The position numbers were made by a program, and so were the translations under genes. This document shows positions 16,756-26,656 of a stretch of DNA of 64,000 bases, one piece after another. Origin of the DNA: Betaproteobacteria bacterium (GTDB lineage: Bacteria; Pseudomonadota; Gammaproteobacteria; Burkholderiales; Burkholderiaceae_D); contig JANYFL010000038.1 of the NCBI GenBank assembly GCA_025362735.1, forward strand, positions 1 through 64,000, in the 5' to 3' direction. Under the pieces are notes generated by a model. It had not been told where the DNA came from and did not search any database. It saw only the letters and a list, made by a program, of their open reading frames with translations. How positions within the stretch are numbered: position 1 is the stretch's first letter; each line of letters starts with the position of its first letter.

Positions 16756-17673
16756 TTAGTCAGGCCGAGAAGCGGTATCGTCCGAAACGACGCCGGCAGC
16801 GACAAGGGGTTTATTCTCAAGGATAACCAAGGCAATGCCACCGATGATGGCGACCGACGCCAACACCAGACGCGTGCTGAGTGTTTCGTTCAGAAAGAGA
16901 ACACCTCCTAATGCCGCGATGACCGGAACGCTGAGTTGCACCGTTGCTGCTTGAGTCGCTTTCAACAAAGGTAAAGCGGTGTACCAGATGGCATAGCCAA
17001 TTCCGGAAGCCATTGCGCCCGACAAGACGGCGTACCCAACGCCTGCGATGTCCACTGAAGCACTGCGATAAGTCAACGCACTCAATGCGATGGCAATCGG
17101 GACTGAGCGTATGAAATTCCCCGCAGTCACTCGCGTGGGGTCGCCTGCGGCGCTTTTGCCGCGCAAAGAATAGATGCCCCACGCAATGCCTGCGCTGACC
17201 ATCAACAACCCGCTCAACAGAGGCGGTGCCGACAGACCCGGCAGCAACAAACCCACCAAGCCGCCAAGGGCCAACACCAGACCGACGAGTTGCCAGGGTC
17301 GCAGTCGTTCTCCAGACCACATGCCCCGGCTGATCATGGTTGCCTGAACGGTACCAAAAAGCAGCAGCGCGCCCGTCGCTGCAGTCAGACTCACATAGGC
17401 AAATGAAAAACAGGCGGCATAGGCAAACAATGCAAAAGCGGATCGCCAATTGCCCGCACCCGAATGCACGCCAGCACGCAAGCGCACGACCAGCCAAAGC
17501 ATCAACGCGCCGGAGACCATTCGAATGCTGGTGAAACTGGCCGGATCAATAGTGGTGTGTTTAAGCGCGGCGCGGCAGAGCAAAGAGTTGCTCGCAAACG
17601 CAATCATCGCCAGTAGTGTCAGAACAAACGCGCGCAGGATCGACGACGAAAATGTTCTGGTGGTGTCAGCCAT
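16756..17673 (-). CDS. EamA/DMT-family transporter (RhaT-like exporter)
   Basis: A 305-residue membrane protein with ten hydrophobic segments arranged as two EamA repeats. The first includes LAMIAFASNSLLCRAALKH and the second starts at about ALGGLVGLLLPGLSAPPLL and contains GVGYAVLSGAMASGIGYAIWYTAL. These transporters export amino acids, nucleosides or other metabolites. No substrate clue is present. It is followed after 40 bp by a VOC protein on the same strand. Confidence 0.88.
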   Translation of the reverse strand: MADTTRTFSSSILRAFVLTLLAMIAFASNSLLCRAALKHTTIDPASFTSIRMVSGALMLWLVVRLRAGVHSGAGNWRSAFALFAYAACFSFAYVSLTAATGALLLFGTVQATMISRGMWSGERLRPWQLVGLVLALGGLVGLLLPGLSAPPLLSGLLMVSAGIAWGIYSLRGKSAAGDPTRVTAGNFIRSVPIAIALSALTYRSASVDIAGVGYAVLSGAMASGIGYAIWYTALPLLKATQAATVQLSVPVIAALGGVLFLNETLSTRLVLASVAIIGGIALVILENKPLVAAGVVSDDTASRPD

Positions 17674-17733
17674 CGTCAGGAACCCTGGGAGAGCGTTGAA
17701 GTGGATTCAGAAAAAAAGCGTTCTTGCCAACCG

Positions 17734-18522
17734 CTAGTTAGGGACGATGCCCTTCACAGCATTGGCCCGGGCGCTGTAAGTAATGCGGCCATCGGCATCG
17801 ATGGGTAGGCATTCGCGCATTCGGGTCTTAAGAAGAGAGAGTTCGTCGACCGTCATTGCTTTGAGTGATTGCGCAACGCTGGGGCCCCCAAGAATGGTGT
17901 TCCAGTAATCGTCGAAGTCAGCGAAAGTTCTTTGCACCACAATCTCACGCGTTTCGATTGCTTCCAGACCAGCGCTCGCCCACAGACCTTGCATTACATC
18001 AATGCGCGACGCTTCTGCACTCGGCGGCGCAGGAACGGCAACGCCCATCTCGCGAATTTCAGTGTGCAAGGCATGGTAAGGAAAACCTCCACCAACCATG
18101 TCCCAAGCGTATGCAGTGACGGCGCCTCCCGGGCAGACCACCCGTGTCATTTCTTCGACGCCTTTGATCGGCTCGGGCACAAAAAAAATCACCAGAGGCA
18201 TAACGGCCACGTCGAACTTTTGGTTATCAAAGGGCAATGCCATTGCATCGCCAAGAGAATATTGCGCGAGTCGCGCAGAGGGTTGTGCGCGCGCAAATGC
18301 AAGCTGTCCTTCCGATGGGTCGATGCCATGCACCGAAGCGGGCGCGCAACGGTCGACGATCAACTCGGTAAATGCCCCGTTACCGCAACCCACGTCCAGC
18401 CAACGCAAACCCGATTTGGGCGCAAGCCAGTCCAGAAAGATTTCTCCAGCCAGTTGGCTCCAATGCCCCATATATCGTTCGTAGGCGGCGCCGTCATCGA
18501 AACGGATTTGATTGCTTGACAT
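17734..18522 (-). CDS. class I SAM-dependent methyltransferase
   Basis: A 262-residue methyltransferase_11-type enzyme. WLDVGCGNGAFTELI is SAM motif I (about 43-57), GIDPSEGQL is motif II and FDVAVMPLVIFFV is motif IV. The chosen ATG 18522 (MSSNQIRFDDGAAYERYMG) matches the start of related proteins better than the in-frame ATG at 18603, which would add 27 poorly conserved residues. The substrate is unknown. It is flanked by an EamA transporter downstream and an unknown module upstream, and a 60-bp gap separates it from the transporter. Confidence 0.87.
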   Translation of the reverse strand: MSSNQIRFDDGAAYERYMGHWSQLAGEIFLDWLAPKSGLRWLDVGCGNGAFTELIVDRCAPASVHGIDPSEGQLAFARAQPSARLAQYSLGDAMALPFDNQKFDVAVMPLVIFFVPEPIKGVEEMTRVVCPGGAVTAYAWDMVGGGFPYHALHTEIREMGVAVPAPPSAEASRIDVMQGLWASAGLEAIETREIVVQRTFADFDDYWNTILGGPSVAQSLKAMTVDELSLLKTRMRECLPIDADGRITYSARANAVKGIVPN

Positions 18523-18612
18523 GAATGTTGTCCTTTGTATAGCTGGCTCAATGTAGCGATGCGAATCGGGATCAAGTGATGCCTCACGTATCAAGTTAGG
18601 CATCTTGTGCGT

Positions 18613-19383
18613 TCAGAAGGATGCATGACCATCAGCTGCGACCTTGGAAAAGTGCTCCTTCATGGCGTCAACGATGACCCTATGACGCTCGCTAACTTTC
18701 GTGCGCATTAGATCGGCCCCTTGAATCCTTTCAATCGTTTCCAGTTCGACTGCGTATTGATGAAACGATAACTCCGTAAGCTGTAGGCAGACATAGGAGA
18801 CAAACAACGACAAATAGATCTCGGTTTTACGGATTGCCTCCTTGCCCGGAGCTACCAATCCGAAGAACTGAAACTTCGGTTCCCCGTCCGTCACGACCAT
18901 TGAGGGCGAACTATTGAGCGCACTTGTGTGGACGCTGAACTTTGATAAATATCCGTAAAGCTTTCCGATTTCTTCGCACACCTCTTTGACATTTGAGATG
19001 CTGTAAGTTGAGTCAAACTTGCGATTTGCCTTCCACTGCTCAAAGCGTGCAGGGTTGTGTACCAAGTCCCAGGCAGTGGAGAAGCCTTCAAGTGAGCTGC
19101 GCAATAGAATGGAAGGCTCCCAAAGATAGCCACTGAGCGACAGCTGGAAAGCAGCCATCAGAGTATTGGTACCCTTCGTCATGAGCCCAAAAGCTACCTG
19201 CTTCGGATTCTCTGGATCTTGCTGCGGGTTGGTTCTATAGTAATTCTGCAGTGTTTCCATTGCTCTCGAAACGAGGAGCGACATTTCCTCGACTTCGGCG
19301 GCAAAATAAGCGGTGAGACGTGCGGTTGAATCTGGTGCCAGTTGGCGCAGATAGTTCAATGCGGTGTCTTGCATGGTTCGCAT
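18613..19383 (-). CDS. uncharacterised helical protein (DUF5677/HEPN-like features), module partner
   Basis: A 256-residue, mostly helical, cytoplasmic protein. The central RSSLEGFSTAWDLVHNPARFEQWK (split across about 92-115) resembles the core of DUF5677-type proteins, which are distant HEPN-like helical bundles, but I do not see a full RxxxxH motif and the assignment is tentative. The first of two possible starts is ATG 19383 and ATG 19374 is the other. It starts 12 bp after the DUF4160-like gene, so the two form a pair. Base composition is slightly more AT-rich than neighbours, consistent with an accessory module. Confidence 0.6.
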   Translation of the reverse strand: MRTMQDTALNYLRQLAPDSTARLTAYFAAEVEEMSLLVSRAMETLQNYYRTNPQQDPENPKQVAFGLMTKGTNTLMAAFQLSLSGYLWEPSILLRSSLEGFSTAWDLVHNPARFEQWKANRKFDSTYSISNVKEVCEEIGKLYGYLSKFSVHTSALNSSPSMVVTDGEPKFQFFGLVAPGKEAIRKTEIYLSLFVSYVCLQLTELSFHQYAVELETIERIQGADLMRTKVSERHRVIVDAMKEHFSKVAADGHASF

Positions 19384-19395
19384 CTATGTAGGCCT

Positions 19396-19758
19396 TTATC
19401 CACGATACACACCAACAGAGCAATCAGAGGGCCGAGATCTATCCCATGTAGTAATCAATAAATTTTTATTCTTATCATGCCACTTTCGAATATTGCGAAG
19501 ATATTTTTCCAATCCTGTATCGTCAAGAGGCGAACAGTCGCTGATCTTGAAACGTCGAGAGCCCTCTGAACACTTCACGAGGAAATGCGGCGGGGGATGC
19601 TCGTCGGAGTAGACGATAATTTTGAGATCACCAATTCGATCAACCTCACGCTCAACAAGAACTCTGCGCCCTTGATCATCAATGATGGGGCCTTGATTAA
19701 ATGACTCTTGAAGTTCAGCCACTTCTGAGCCCGAGACTTCGACTTCCCAATGTGTCAT
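19396..19758 (-). CDS. DUF4160-like protein, first gene of a two-gene module
   Basis: A 120-residue protein from ATG 19758 with an upstream AGGAG. The core IIVYSDEHPPPHFLV (about 48-62) is the DUF4160 signature (YxNEHxPPHxHV), and WHDKNKNLLITTWDRSR (about 92-108) matches its C-terminal W-E-N-x-L-L-x-x-W helix. DUF4160 proteins are small, often linked to toxin-antitoxin-like or mobile regions, and have no proven activity. N-terminal ~40 residues are unlike the short family members. Its partner is the helical protein immediately downstream. Confidence 0.7.
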   Translation of the reverse strand: MTHWEVEVSGSEVAELQESFNQGPIIDDQGRRVLVEREVDRIGDLKIIVYSDEHPPPHFLVKCSEGSRRFKISDCSPLDDTGLEKYLRNIRKWHDKNKNLLITTWDRSRPSDCSVGVYRG

Positions 19759-19856
19759 GGTCAGTACTCCTAAGGTAAAACTGGAATTAAGGGGGCCAAG
19801 CTCGAGCATTTTATGCGCTCTTCCAACTTGGCGAACCCGCCCCTTTAATTCCATTA

Positions 19857-20372
19857 TTAAACCGGCAGCACATAGCTCATGCCAACCGCACACATATAGA
19901 GGCCGACCCCGAAGGCGGTATGCGCCATCAGACTTTTCAGCCGGGCTTGGGTTGGATTCGGCGTTTTCGATGCAGCAATGCCAAGCCCGAATGAGGGCTG
20001 CATGATCAGGAACGGCATCAGCACGGTGCCAACGCCAAAGAGCAGGGCAGGCAACAAAGTGGGGTGGGCGATCCATTCACCTGAAACAATGGCGACAAGT
20101 GCGAGCGCATACATGGCACCAATGACGTAGTGGGTGATCCAGCCGACCATGCATTCAAAACTTTTCGGCGCAGCGTTGGCGATACTCGCATGCATGAACC
20201 TGCCTTCGGGCATATGGCGAAGCCAGCGCCCGACCAGGCAATAGTTGGTCGAAGCAATGCCGAAGACGCGCTTCAGGAACAGCGCCCAAAGGTCCATAAA
20301 CAACGTTGCGCCAAGCCCGACGACCACTGCGCCTGAGAGATAAATTGCTTCAGTGCTCAAAGTCTGCCTCAA
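19857..20372 (-). CDS. DUF2938 family membrane protein
   Basis: A 171-residue protein with four hydrophobic segments and the motifs GATLFMDLWALFLKRVFG (about 21-38) and LVGRWLRHMPEG (about 46-57) typical of DUF2938. The first codon used is TTG at 20372; GTG or TTG codons slightly downstream are equally possible, so the start is uncertain. Function is unknown. It stands alone between the accessory module and ubiB. Confidence 0.85.
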   Translation of the reverse strand: MRQTLSTEAIYLSGAVVVGLGATLFMDLWALFLKRVFGIASTNYCLVGRWLRHMPEGRFMHASIANAAPKSFECMVGWITHYVIGAMYALALVAIVSGEWIAHPTLLPALLFGVGTVLMPFLIMQPSFGLGIAASKTPNPTQARLKSLMAHTAFGVGLYMCAVGMSYVLPV

Positions 20373-20422
20373 TAACGATGTAAAGATCAGGCCTCGCTAC
20401 AAGTGCGTGACATTGTTTAGTT

Positions 20423-21973
20423 TTAATGACGCAATAAAAAGAACAGCAGCAATGCAAAAGTCCCGGCCAGAATTCCTGCGATCAGCCCCAAACCAGCGGA
20501 AAGAATGCGGTTCGTTTTGGCTTGCTCATCAGCCAATCGTCTGACTTCATCCGCGCTCGGCATGCTGGCTTGTTGGGTCAGCACCTGATGCAGTAGTCGC
20601 GGAATTTGCGGCAGGAGTTGCGAATATTGGGATGCTTCCTGCTTGACGCGTTCACGGAAACCGCGCCAGCCAACTTGTTCCTGCATCCACTTTTCAAGAA
20701 AGGGCTTGGCGGTAGCCCAGAGATCGAGATCAGGGTCGAGATCGCGGCCCAGGCCTTCGATGTTAAGCAAGGTTTTTTGCAACAGGACCAGTTGCGGCTG
20801 GACTTCGATGTTGAAGCGGCGCGAAGTCTGGAATAGGCGCAACAAAACCTGACCGAGCGAGATGCGTGCGAGTGGAAGGTCGAATACCGGTTCGCAGCAG
20901 GCGCGGATCGCAGCTTCGAGTTCATCCTCGCGCGTTTCTTTGGGCGCCCAACCAGACTCGATATGCAGCGTGGCCACACGCTTGTAGTCGCGTTGAAAAA
21001 AGGCGAGGAAGTTCTGCGCGAGATAGTTCTTGTCGAAGTCAGTCAGCGTGCCGACGATACCGAAGTCGAGCGCGATATAGCGATTGAAATCTTCACCGCC
21101 TTCACCAACGTAGATATTGCCGGGGTGCATGTCGGCGTGGAAAAAACCATGGCGAAACACTTGGGTGAAAAAAATCTCCACACCATCGCGCGACAGTTTT
21201 TTCAAGTCGATGCCCGCCGCACGCAACTGATCAATACGACCAATGGGAATGCCGTGTACGCGCTCCATCACGATGACCGATTCCGAGCAGTAATCCCAGA
21301 TCATCTCCGGTACATGCAGCAGATCGGAATCGGCGAAGTTGCGGCGCAACTGGCTGCCGTTGGCGGCCTCGCGCATCAGGTCGAGTTCATCGTGCAGATA
21401 CTTGTTGAACTCGCCCACGACTTCGCGTGGTTTGAGGCGCTTGCCATCGGCCCAGAGCTTTTCGACCAGAATGGCCGCTGTTTCCATCAGCTCCAGATCG
21501 CGGTCGATGGCGCGGCGCATATTGGGCCGCAAGACCTTGACGGCGACTTCGCGGCCATTGTGCAGCGTGGCGAAATGGACTTGCGCAATCGAGGCCGAAG
21601 CATGCGGGGTGCGCTCGAAGCTCGCGAACAATTGGTCCGGATGCTTGTGCAGCGATATCTCGATTTGCTTGATGGCGAGGTCAGGATCAAACGGTGGCAC
21701 GCGATCCTGCAGCAGCGTCAATTCGTCGGCCATGTCCGGCGGCAACAGATCGCGCCGGGTCGAGAGCATTTGACCGAACTTGACGAAAATCGGGCCGAGG
21801 TCTTGCAGAGCTTCGCGCAGGCGCTGACCGCGCGGCGTCTTGAAGTCGCGTCCGAAACGCAGGGCACTGCTGATGCGATGCAGGGCCGGTGAACGCAGAC
21901 TCTCGACGGCGATTTCATCAAGCCCATAGCGCCACATGACATGGGCGATTTTTAGCAGTCGGAAAATACGCAT
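20423..21973 (-). CDS. ubiB: ubiquinone biosynthesis ATPase/kinase-like protein UbiB
   Basis: A 516-residue atypical kinase-like ATPase of the ADCK/ABC1 family that supports membrane extraction or organisation of ubiquinone intermediates. Visible are the KxGQ motif ([16 protein letters not shown], about 64-79), the alanine-rich loop ASIAQVH (about 126-132), HADMHPGN (about 282-289) and DFG (LDFGIVG, about 303-309). Two C-terminal hydrophobic segments end the protein (about 489-515). It is 114 bp downstream of ubiJ, and the gap carries a palindromic repeat. Confidence 0.95.
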   Translation of the reverse strand: MRIFRLLKIAHVMWRYGLDEIAVESLRSPALHRISSALRFGRDFKTPRGQRLREALQDLGPIFVKFGQMLSTRRDLLPPDMADELTLLQDRVPPFDPDLAIKQIEISLHKHPDQLFASFERTPHASASIAQVHFATLHNGREVAVKVLRPNMRRAIDRDLELMETAAILVEKLWADGKRLKPREVVGEFNKYLHDELDLMREAANGSQLRRNFADSDLLHVPEMIWDYCSESVIVMERVHGIPIGRIDQLRAAGIDLKKLSRDGVEIFFTQVFRHGFFHADMHPGNIYVGEGGEDFNRYIALDFGIVGTLTDFDKNYLAQNFLAFFQRDYKRVATLHIESGWAPKETREDELEAAIRACCEPVFDLPLARISLGQVLLRLFQTSRRFNIEVQPQLVLLQKTLLNIEGLGRDLDPDLDLWATAKPFLEKWMQEQVGWRGFRERVKQEASQYSQLLPQIPRLLHQVLTQQASMPSADEVRRLADEQAKTNRILSAGLGLIAGILAGTFALLLFFLLRH

Positions 21974-21982
21974 ATCTATTCG

Positions 21983-22056
21983 CTCGTCATTCCAGCGCAG
22001 GCAGGAATCCAGAGACTTAACGTCACTAGGTTCCAGCCTGCGCTGGAACGACGGTA
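21983..22056. repeat. intergenic element, GTCATTCC...GGAATGAC family copy 1
   Basis: GTCATTCCAGCGCAGGCAGG at the left is answered by CCTGCGCTGGAACGAC at the right, around GAATCCAG. It lies between ubiJ and ubiB, inside the probable operon. Confidence 0.7.
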
Positions 22057-22087
22057 GTTGTTGGCGTTCGTTGCCAAGAAAACGGTC

Positions 22088-22711
22088 TTAGCCATTTTTC
22101 TTGCCCAGCCGTTCAACCCGTTTCTCTAGCCGCGCAACATCATCCCGCAAGGTACGCACCTGTTCGGCAAAACTGTTCACACTGCGTGGTCGCACCAATT
22201 GTGGATTTTCTTCGAGCCAGTATTCGGCGATGTTGGCCGCAAGTTTTTCCTGTGCGGCCTTGGCTTGGGTGACAAACGACCGGGCATCGGTGGTCATGCG
22301 ATGTGCCAGAGCATCCCCGACGACTTTGCTCAGGTCTTCTTCCACTTCCCAACGCAGGTTCTCGACCAGAAAAGAAACAGTGTGGGCAAAATCGGCATCA
22401 CCTTCAAGTTTCATCTGGCGCATTGCGGCCGGTCGGCCTTGCATCACGATTTGCGGTAAGGCTGAGAGTGGAAGTTCAATACGGACTGCGTGTTCTGCCT
22501 CCGGCTTCGCCAGTTCAGCGTAGCCCTCTTCGGTCACGCTCAGACTTAAATCAAACGGACTGACGACCAGCTTCAGCGTCTTGCCCGCATAGGGGAGCAG
22601 CTTTTCACGCGCCCAGGGTTCCTGCTTCAGCAGGTGATTGATGGCCTGAGGGAGCAGGACCAATGGTGACGGCCACGGTGGTAACGCGAAGGTTTTGCGG
22701 GCGACGCTCAA
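22088..22711 (-). CDS. ubiJ: ubiquinone biosynthesis accessory factor UbiJ (SCP2 domain)
   Basis: A 207-residue protein with an SCP2 lipid-binding fold at about 20-130, then a helical region and a C-terminal coiled coil ([19 protein letters not shown]). UbiJ with UbiK binds the hydrophobic intermediates and scaffolds the soluble ubiquinone-synthesis complex. Its start overlaps the ubiE stop by four bases, and ubiB follows, the standard ubiE-ubiJ-ubiB order. All steps are cytosolic or at the inner membrane face. Confidence 0.93.
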   Translation of the reverse strand: MSVARKTFALPPWPSPLVLLPQAINHLLKQEPWAREKLLPYAGKTLKLVVSPFDLSLSVTEEGYAELAKPEAEHAVRIELPLSALPQIVMQGRPAAMRQMKLEGDADFAHTVSFLVENLRWEVEEDLSKVVGDALAHRMTTDARSFVTQAKAAQEKLAANIAEYWLEENPQLVRPRSVNSFAEQVRTLRDDVARLEKRVERLGKKNG

Positions 22712-23448
22712 AGCTTGATGCCTTCGTGCAGCGCCACCATGCCTGCGGCCAGATTAAAGACCTGAACGCGTTCCAGCCCGGCGGTTTCCATCATGGCCTT
22801 GAGGGTTTCCTGATCGGGGTGCATGCGGATCGACTCGGCGAGATAGCGGTAGCTATCGGCATCGCCCGCAATTTTGCTGCCGAGCCACGGCAGAACCTTG
22901 AATGAGTAGGCATCGTAGATCGGCTTAAGCGGTTCCCAAACCTTTGAGAATTCCAGCACCATGACCTTGCCGCCGGGTTTGACCACGCGATACATCTCGG
23001 CCAGCGCGGCTTCCTTGTGCGTCATGTTGCGCAGGCCAAAAGCGACGGTGACGACGTTGAAATAATCAGAAGGAAACGGCAGCTTCTCGGCATCGGCCAG
23101 CGCCACAGGAACCAGCAAACCATCGTTGATGAGGCGGTCCCGGCCCACGGTCAGCATGGATTCGTTGATATCGGTCAGCCAGACTTCGCCGGTCTGGCCT
23201 GCACTTTTGGTGAAGCTGCGGGCCAGGTCGCCAGTGCCTCCGGCAATATCCAGCACTTTGTAACCCGGGCGAACCCCGGCGCGCGCGATGGTGAATGCCT
23301 TCCACAGCCGGTGTAAACCCGCCGACATGACATCGTTCATCACGTCGTATTTCTGTGCTACCGAATGGAAGACGCCAGCGACTTTGGCGGCTTTTTCGTC
23401 CTCGGCGACAGTTTCATAGCCGAAATGCGTGGTTTTGGCGGAAGTCAT
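22708..23448 (-). CDS. ubiE: bifunctional demethylmenaquinone/ubiquinone C-methyltransferase UbiE
   Basis: A 246-residue C-methyltransferase acting on 2-polyprenyl-6-methoxy-benzoquinol (and demethylmenaquinone where present). SAM motif [12 protein letters not shown] is near 65-76, and [25 protein letters not shown] (about 135-159) is the family signature. Length is the usual ~250. It heads the ubiE-ubiJ-ubiB unit. The 345-bp region upstream to hslV is divergent and mainly occupied by palindromic repeats. Confidence 0.96.
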   Translation of the reverse strand: MTSAKTTHFGYETVAEDEKAAKVAGVFHSVAQKYDVMNDVMSAGLHRLWKAFTIARAGVRPGYKVLDIAGGTGDLARSFTKSAGQTGEVWLTDINESMLTVGRDRLINDGLLVPVALADAEKLPFPSDYFNVVTVAFGLRNMTHKEAALAEMYRVVKPGGKVMVLEFSKVWEPLKPIYDAYSFKVLPWLGSKIAGDADSYRYLAESIRMHPDQETLKAMMETAGLERVQVFNLAAGMVALHEGIKL

Positions 23449-23527
23449 GGGCTTGGGTGAGAATGGAGTGACGTATTCTAGCGCGCTGTCTGGGTGATTC
23501 CGACTCTGGAGATTTCAGGCTGTGCCT

Positions 23528-23699
23528 CCATTTTCCATTCATCCTTCGATACACCGCACTGTGTGCGGCACTCAGGACGAACGGGAAATGGAGAAATACC
23601 TGGACTGGGTGCGGTCGTATTACAAATTCCCGTTCGTATCTTAAGTCTCCGTTCGTCCTGAGTAGCCCAACGGGCGTATCGAAGGATGGGCGGAGATTT
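23528..23699. repeat. two inverted copies of the CCTTCGATAC...CAGGACGAACGG element
   Basis: At 23528-23591 CATCCTTCGATACACC...CACTCAGGACGAACGGG is bracketed by CCATTT and AAATGG. At 23645-23699 the reverse order CGTTCGTCCTGAGTAGCCC...CGTATCGAAGGATG is bracketed by GTCTCCG and CGGAGATT. The pair fills most of the divergent ubiE-hslV gap. Confidence 0.75.
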
Positions 23700-23793
23700 A
23701 AGATACGGCTAACCGGCTTGCAACTTTGAAGTTATGCGGACTTGAATTCCAGCTACCGGCCCTCAACTCAGATTTTCTAATACAGGAGTCCGC

Positions 23794-24330
23794 ATGGAGC
23801 AATATCACGGTACGACCATCGTCGCGGCACGGCGTGGCAATCAGATCGCGCTGGGTGGCGATGGCCAGGTCACCCTTGGCAATATTGTCATCAAGGGTAC
23901 GGCGCAGAAAGTCCGGCGCCTTTATCAGGGCAAAATCCTCGCCGGTTTTGCTGGAAGTACAGCCGATGCCTTTTCTTTGCTCGACCGATTTGAGGCCAAG
24001 CTGGAAAAACATCAAGGCAATTTACAGCGTGCCGCTGTTGAACTTGCTAAAGACTGGCGCACCGACCGCGTCCTTCGGCGGCTCGAAGCGATGTTGATCG
24101 TCGCTGACCGCGATCACACCTACATGATTACCGGCAATGGCGATGTGCTGGAACCTGAAAATGGCGTCGCAGCCATTGGTTCGGGCGGCTCGTATGCGCA
24201 GTCCGCCGCGATTGCGCTGTTACAGAACACCGATCTGGCCCCGGCTGATATTGTCAAGAAGGCGCTGACGATTGCGGGCGATTTGTGCATCTATACAAAT
24301 CAGTCGCACGTCATCGAGACGCTTGAATAA
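23794..24330 (+). CDS. hslV: ATP-dependent protease peptidase subunit HslV
   Basis: A 178-residue threonine peptidase forming the double hexamer core of the HslVU protease. After removal of the first six residues (MEQYHG) Thr7 becomes the nucleophile. [18 protein letters not shown] and the C-terminal [12 protein letters not shown] segments are conserved. The gene begins after a GGAG-type RBS (AGGAGTCC). HslU follows after 142 bp that contain a palindromic repeat. Members of this operon are heat-shock induced in other proteobacteria. No clear heat-shock promoter was found. Confidence 0.97.
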   Translation: MEQYHGTTIVAARRGNQIALGGDGQVTLGNIVIKGTAQKVRRLYQGKILAGFAGSTADAFSLLDRFEAKLEKHQGNLQRAAVELAKDWRTDRVLRRLEAMLIVADRDHTYMITGNGDVLEPENGVAAIGSGGSYAQSAAIALLQNTDLAPADIVKKALTIAGDLCIYTNQSHVIETLE

Positions 24331-24341
24331 CCACTCAAATT

Positions 24342-24448
24342 CTTTCCCCTCACCCTAGCCCTCTCCCGTGATCGGGAGAGGGAACCAGTCAGAGGTGTTT
24401 TTAGCTACCTCGCCCACATTAGTGGGAGAGGGCTGGGGTGAGGGAAGA
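24342..24448. repeat. intergenic element, CCCTCACCC...CTCTCCC family copy 1
   Basis: CCCCTCACCCTAGCCCTCTC on the left pairs with GAGAGGGCTGGGGTGAGGG on the right, and CTCTCCCGTGATCGGGAGAG forms an internal hairpin. It lies between hslV and hslU and could lower expression of hslU or stabilise the hslV message. Confidence 0.75.
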
Positions 24449-24472
24449 TTTTTATGTCCAAGAAAGTAATCC

Positions 24473-25831
24473 ATGTCCCAACACATGACCCCGCAGGAAA
24501 TCGTCTCCGAGCTCGACAAGCACATCGTTGGGCAGACCAAGGCCAAGCGCGCCGTTGCAGTGGCGTTGCGCAACCGCTGGCGGCGCCAGCAGGTAGCCGA
24601 GCCGCTGCGTTATGAAATCACGCCGAAAAACATTCTGATGATCGGGCCGACTGGCGTTGGCAAGACCGAGATCGCGCGGCGTCTGGCCAAGCTGGCTGAA
24701 GCGCCTTTCATCAAGATCGAAGCGACCAAGTTCACCGAGGTGGGCTATGTCGGTCGCGATGTCGATACCATCATCCGCGATCTGATCGAAACCGCGGTCA
24801 AAGAAACGCGCGAAAGCGAAATGAAAAAAGTGCGTGCGCGTGCTGAAGACGCAGCGGAAGAGCGCGTCCTCGATGCGCTGCTGCCGCCACCCCGCGACTT
24901 TGGCTTTACCCCTGGAAATACGGAAGCTGAGCCAGCCGGTGGCAACAAGGATGAATCATCGGCGCGTCAAAAATTCCGCAAGAAACTGCGCGAAGGCGAA
25001 CTCGACGACAAGGAAATCGAGATTGAAATCGCGGTGCCGACGGCCAGTATGGAAATCATGGCGCCACCTGGCATGGAAGAAATGACCGAGCAGATCAAGA
25101 ACATGTTCTCCAACGTCGGCGGCGGGCGCAAGAAATCGCGCAAGCTCAAGATCAAAGAGGCGTTCAAGATGATGATCGACGAGGAGGCGGCCAAGCTCGT
25201 GAACGATGAAGACTTGAAGGCACTCGCGGTGAAGAATGTCGAACAGAACGGCATTGTCTTTCTCGATGAGATCGACAAGATCGCCTCGCGTCAGGAATAC
25301 GGTGGCGCTGATGTTTCGCGTCAGGGCGTGCAGCGCGATCTGCTGCCGCTGGTTGAAGGCACGACGGTTTCGACCAAGTACGGCATGATCAAGACGGATC
25401 ACATCCTGTTCATCGCATCAGGCGCGTTTCATCTGGCCAAGCCGAGTGATCTGATTCCCGAACTGCAAGGGCGTTTTCCGATCCGGGTCGAACTGGAATC
25501 CTTGTCGGTTGCTGACTTTGAACAAATCCTGACCAATACCGACGCGGCGCTGACCAAGCAATACCTCGCCCTGTTGGCGACCGAAAACGTCACGCTGGAA
25601 TTTGTGCCGGAAGGCATCAAGCGCCTTGCCGAGATTGCGTTCGCAGTCAACGAGAAGATGGAGAACATCGGTGCTCGTCGGCTCTACACGGTGATGGAAC
25701 GTCTGCTCGAAGAGCTTTCCTTCGAGGCCAGCAAGTTGTCCGGGCAAAGCATCAAAATCGACGCGGCGTTTGTCGATGAGCGTTTGACCGATCTGGCCAA
25801 GAGTGAGGATTTGGCGCGCTACGTTTTGTAA
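24473..25831 (+). CDS. hslU: ATP-dependent protease ATPase subunit HslU
   Basis: A 452-residue AAA+ unfoldase that feeds substrates into HslV. Walker [10 protein letters not shown] is at 58-66. The family's insertion (I-domain) spans roughly 110-240 and is charged and Met-rich. Walker B is FLDEIDKIA and the C-terminal sensor region and YVL tail, which dock into HslV, are intact. The second Met (ATG 24485) is an alternative start. It sits in the standard hslVU order. Confidence 0.97.
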   Translation: MSQHMTPQEIVSELDKHIVGQTKAKRAVAVALRNRWRRQQVAEPLRYEITPKNILMIGPTGVGKTEIARRLAKLAEAPFIKIEATKFTEVGYVGRDVDTIIRDLIETAVKETRESEMKKVRARAEDAAEERVLDALLPPPRDFGFTPGNTEAEPAGGNKDESSARQKFRKKLREGELDDKEIEIEIAVPTASMEIMAPPGMEEMTEQIKNMFSNVGGGRKKSRKLKIKEAFKMMIDEEAAKLVNDEDLKALAVKNVEQNGIVFLDEIDKIASRQEYGGADVSRQGVQRDLLPLVEGTTVSTKYGMIKTDHILFIASGAFHLAKPSDLIPELQGRFPIRVELESLSVADFEQILTNTDAALTKQYLALLATENVTLEFVPEGIKRLAEIAFAVNEKMENIGARRLYTVMERLLEELSFEASKLSGQSIKIDAAFVDERLTDLAKSEDLARYVL

Positions 25832-25835
25832 ATAT

Positions 25836-26039
25836 GTAGCCCGGTTAGAGCGCAGCGAAAACCGGGACGTATTGTCGGCGGGTCTACGAATAAAAACCCA
25901 AAAGCTTGACACAGAGGTCACGGAGAAAAACCGGAGACACAGAGGAATACCTCAAGATTTTCTCTGTGAATCTCCGTGCCTCGGTGTCTCTGTGTTGAGA
26001 GGTTTGATTTGAGTGTATAGAGATGCCCGGGCGGGCTAC
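25836..26039. repeat. GTAGCCCGG...CGGGCTAC element with CACAGAG element nested inside
   Basis: The outer ends GTAGCCCGG (25836) and CGGGCTAC (26032-26039) enclose a complete copy of the CACAGAG palindrome (about 25892-26009, with AAGCTTGACACAGAGG left and GTCTCTGTGTTGAGAGG right). The right end supplies the stop codon of higA. The element separates the convergent hslU and higA genes. Confidence 0.7.
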
Positions 26040-26350
26040 GCAACCGGCGCTTCCTCGCGCGGGTGAATGCGTTTCAATTGCGCTTTGAGTTCCTTTGAAC
26101 TCGTTTTCAGGTCGTAATCCGCTTGCAGGCCCATCCAGAATTCGGCACTGGTGCCAAAGTAACGCGCCAGCCGTAAAGCCGTGTCTGCCGACACACCGCG
26201 CTTTTCCCGTGCGACATCATTGATGCGAGGCGCGGGGACTTGCAGGGCAATCGCCAGTGCGTTGGCTGAAAGTCCAAGTGGCAGCAAAAATTCCTCCCGT
26301 AGCACTTCCCCCGGGTGGACGGGCCGTAGACCATTCACGATTTCAGACAT
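26036..26350 (-). CDS. higA: HigA-family antitoxin (XRE-type)
   Basis: A 104-residue helix-turn-helix protein. RPVHPGEVLREEFLLPLGLS (about 9-28) is the HigA/VapI-like signature, followed by the recognition helix region PAPRINDVAREKRGVSADTALRLARYFG. As antitoxin it neutralises HigB and represses the operon. It follows higB by 19 bp, in the toxin-first order of higBA. Its TAG stop lies inside the end of an intergenic repeat. Confidence 0.92.
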   Translation of the reverse strand: MSEIVNGLRPVHPGEVLREEFLLPLGLSANALAIALQVPAPRINDVAREKRGVSADTALRLARYFGTSAEFWMGLQADYDLKTSSKELKAQLKRIHPREEAPVA

Positions 26351-26369
26351 ATCGTTCTCCTAAATGGAT

Positions 26370-26648
26370 TCAGTGATAGTCGACAATCTCGACTTCAAAA
26401 GCATGGCCGCTCTCAAAACGAAAGCACAAACGCCATTGGTCGTTGATGCGGATACTGTAGTTGCCAGCACGATTACCTTTGAGAGCCTCAAGCCGGTTGT
26501 TCGGTGGTACCCGTAAATCATCCAGCCGGGTTGCCCGATGCAGCATCTGTAATTTGCGTTCGGCAACTGTGCGGATATTGACGAATCGCGCTACCGTTTT
26601 CCCGGAAAAAAGGCCTTGTGTGTCACCATCAGCGAAAGACTGGATCAT
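26370..26648 (-). CDS. higB: HigB-family mRNA interferase toxin
   Basis: A 92-residue RelE/HigB-superfamily ribosome-associated endoribonuclease. Conserved segments are MIQSFADGDTQGLF, LDDLRVPPNNRLEALKGNRAGNYSIRINDQWRLCFRF and the final FEVEIVDYH, with the basic and aromatic residues typical of the active site. Length is complete. It is the first gene of the pair and its promoter region holds a near-perfect operator palindrome. Confidence 0.92.
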   Translation of the reverse strand: MIQSFADGDTQGLFSGKTVARFVNIRTVAERKLQMLHRATRLDDLRVPPNNRLEALKGNRAGNYSIRINDQWRLCFRFESGHAFEVEIVDYH

Positions 26649-26656
26649 GCCAAATC

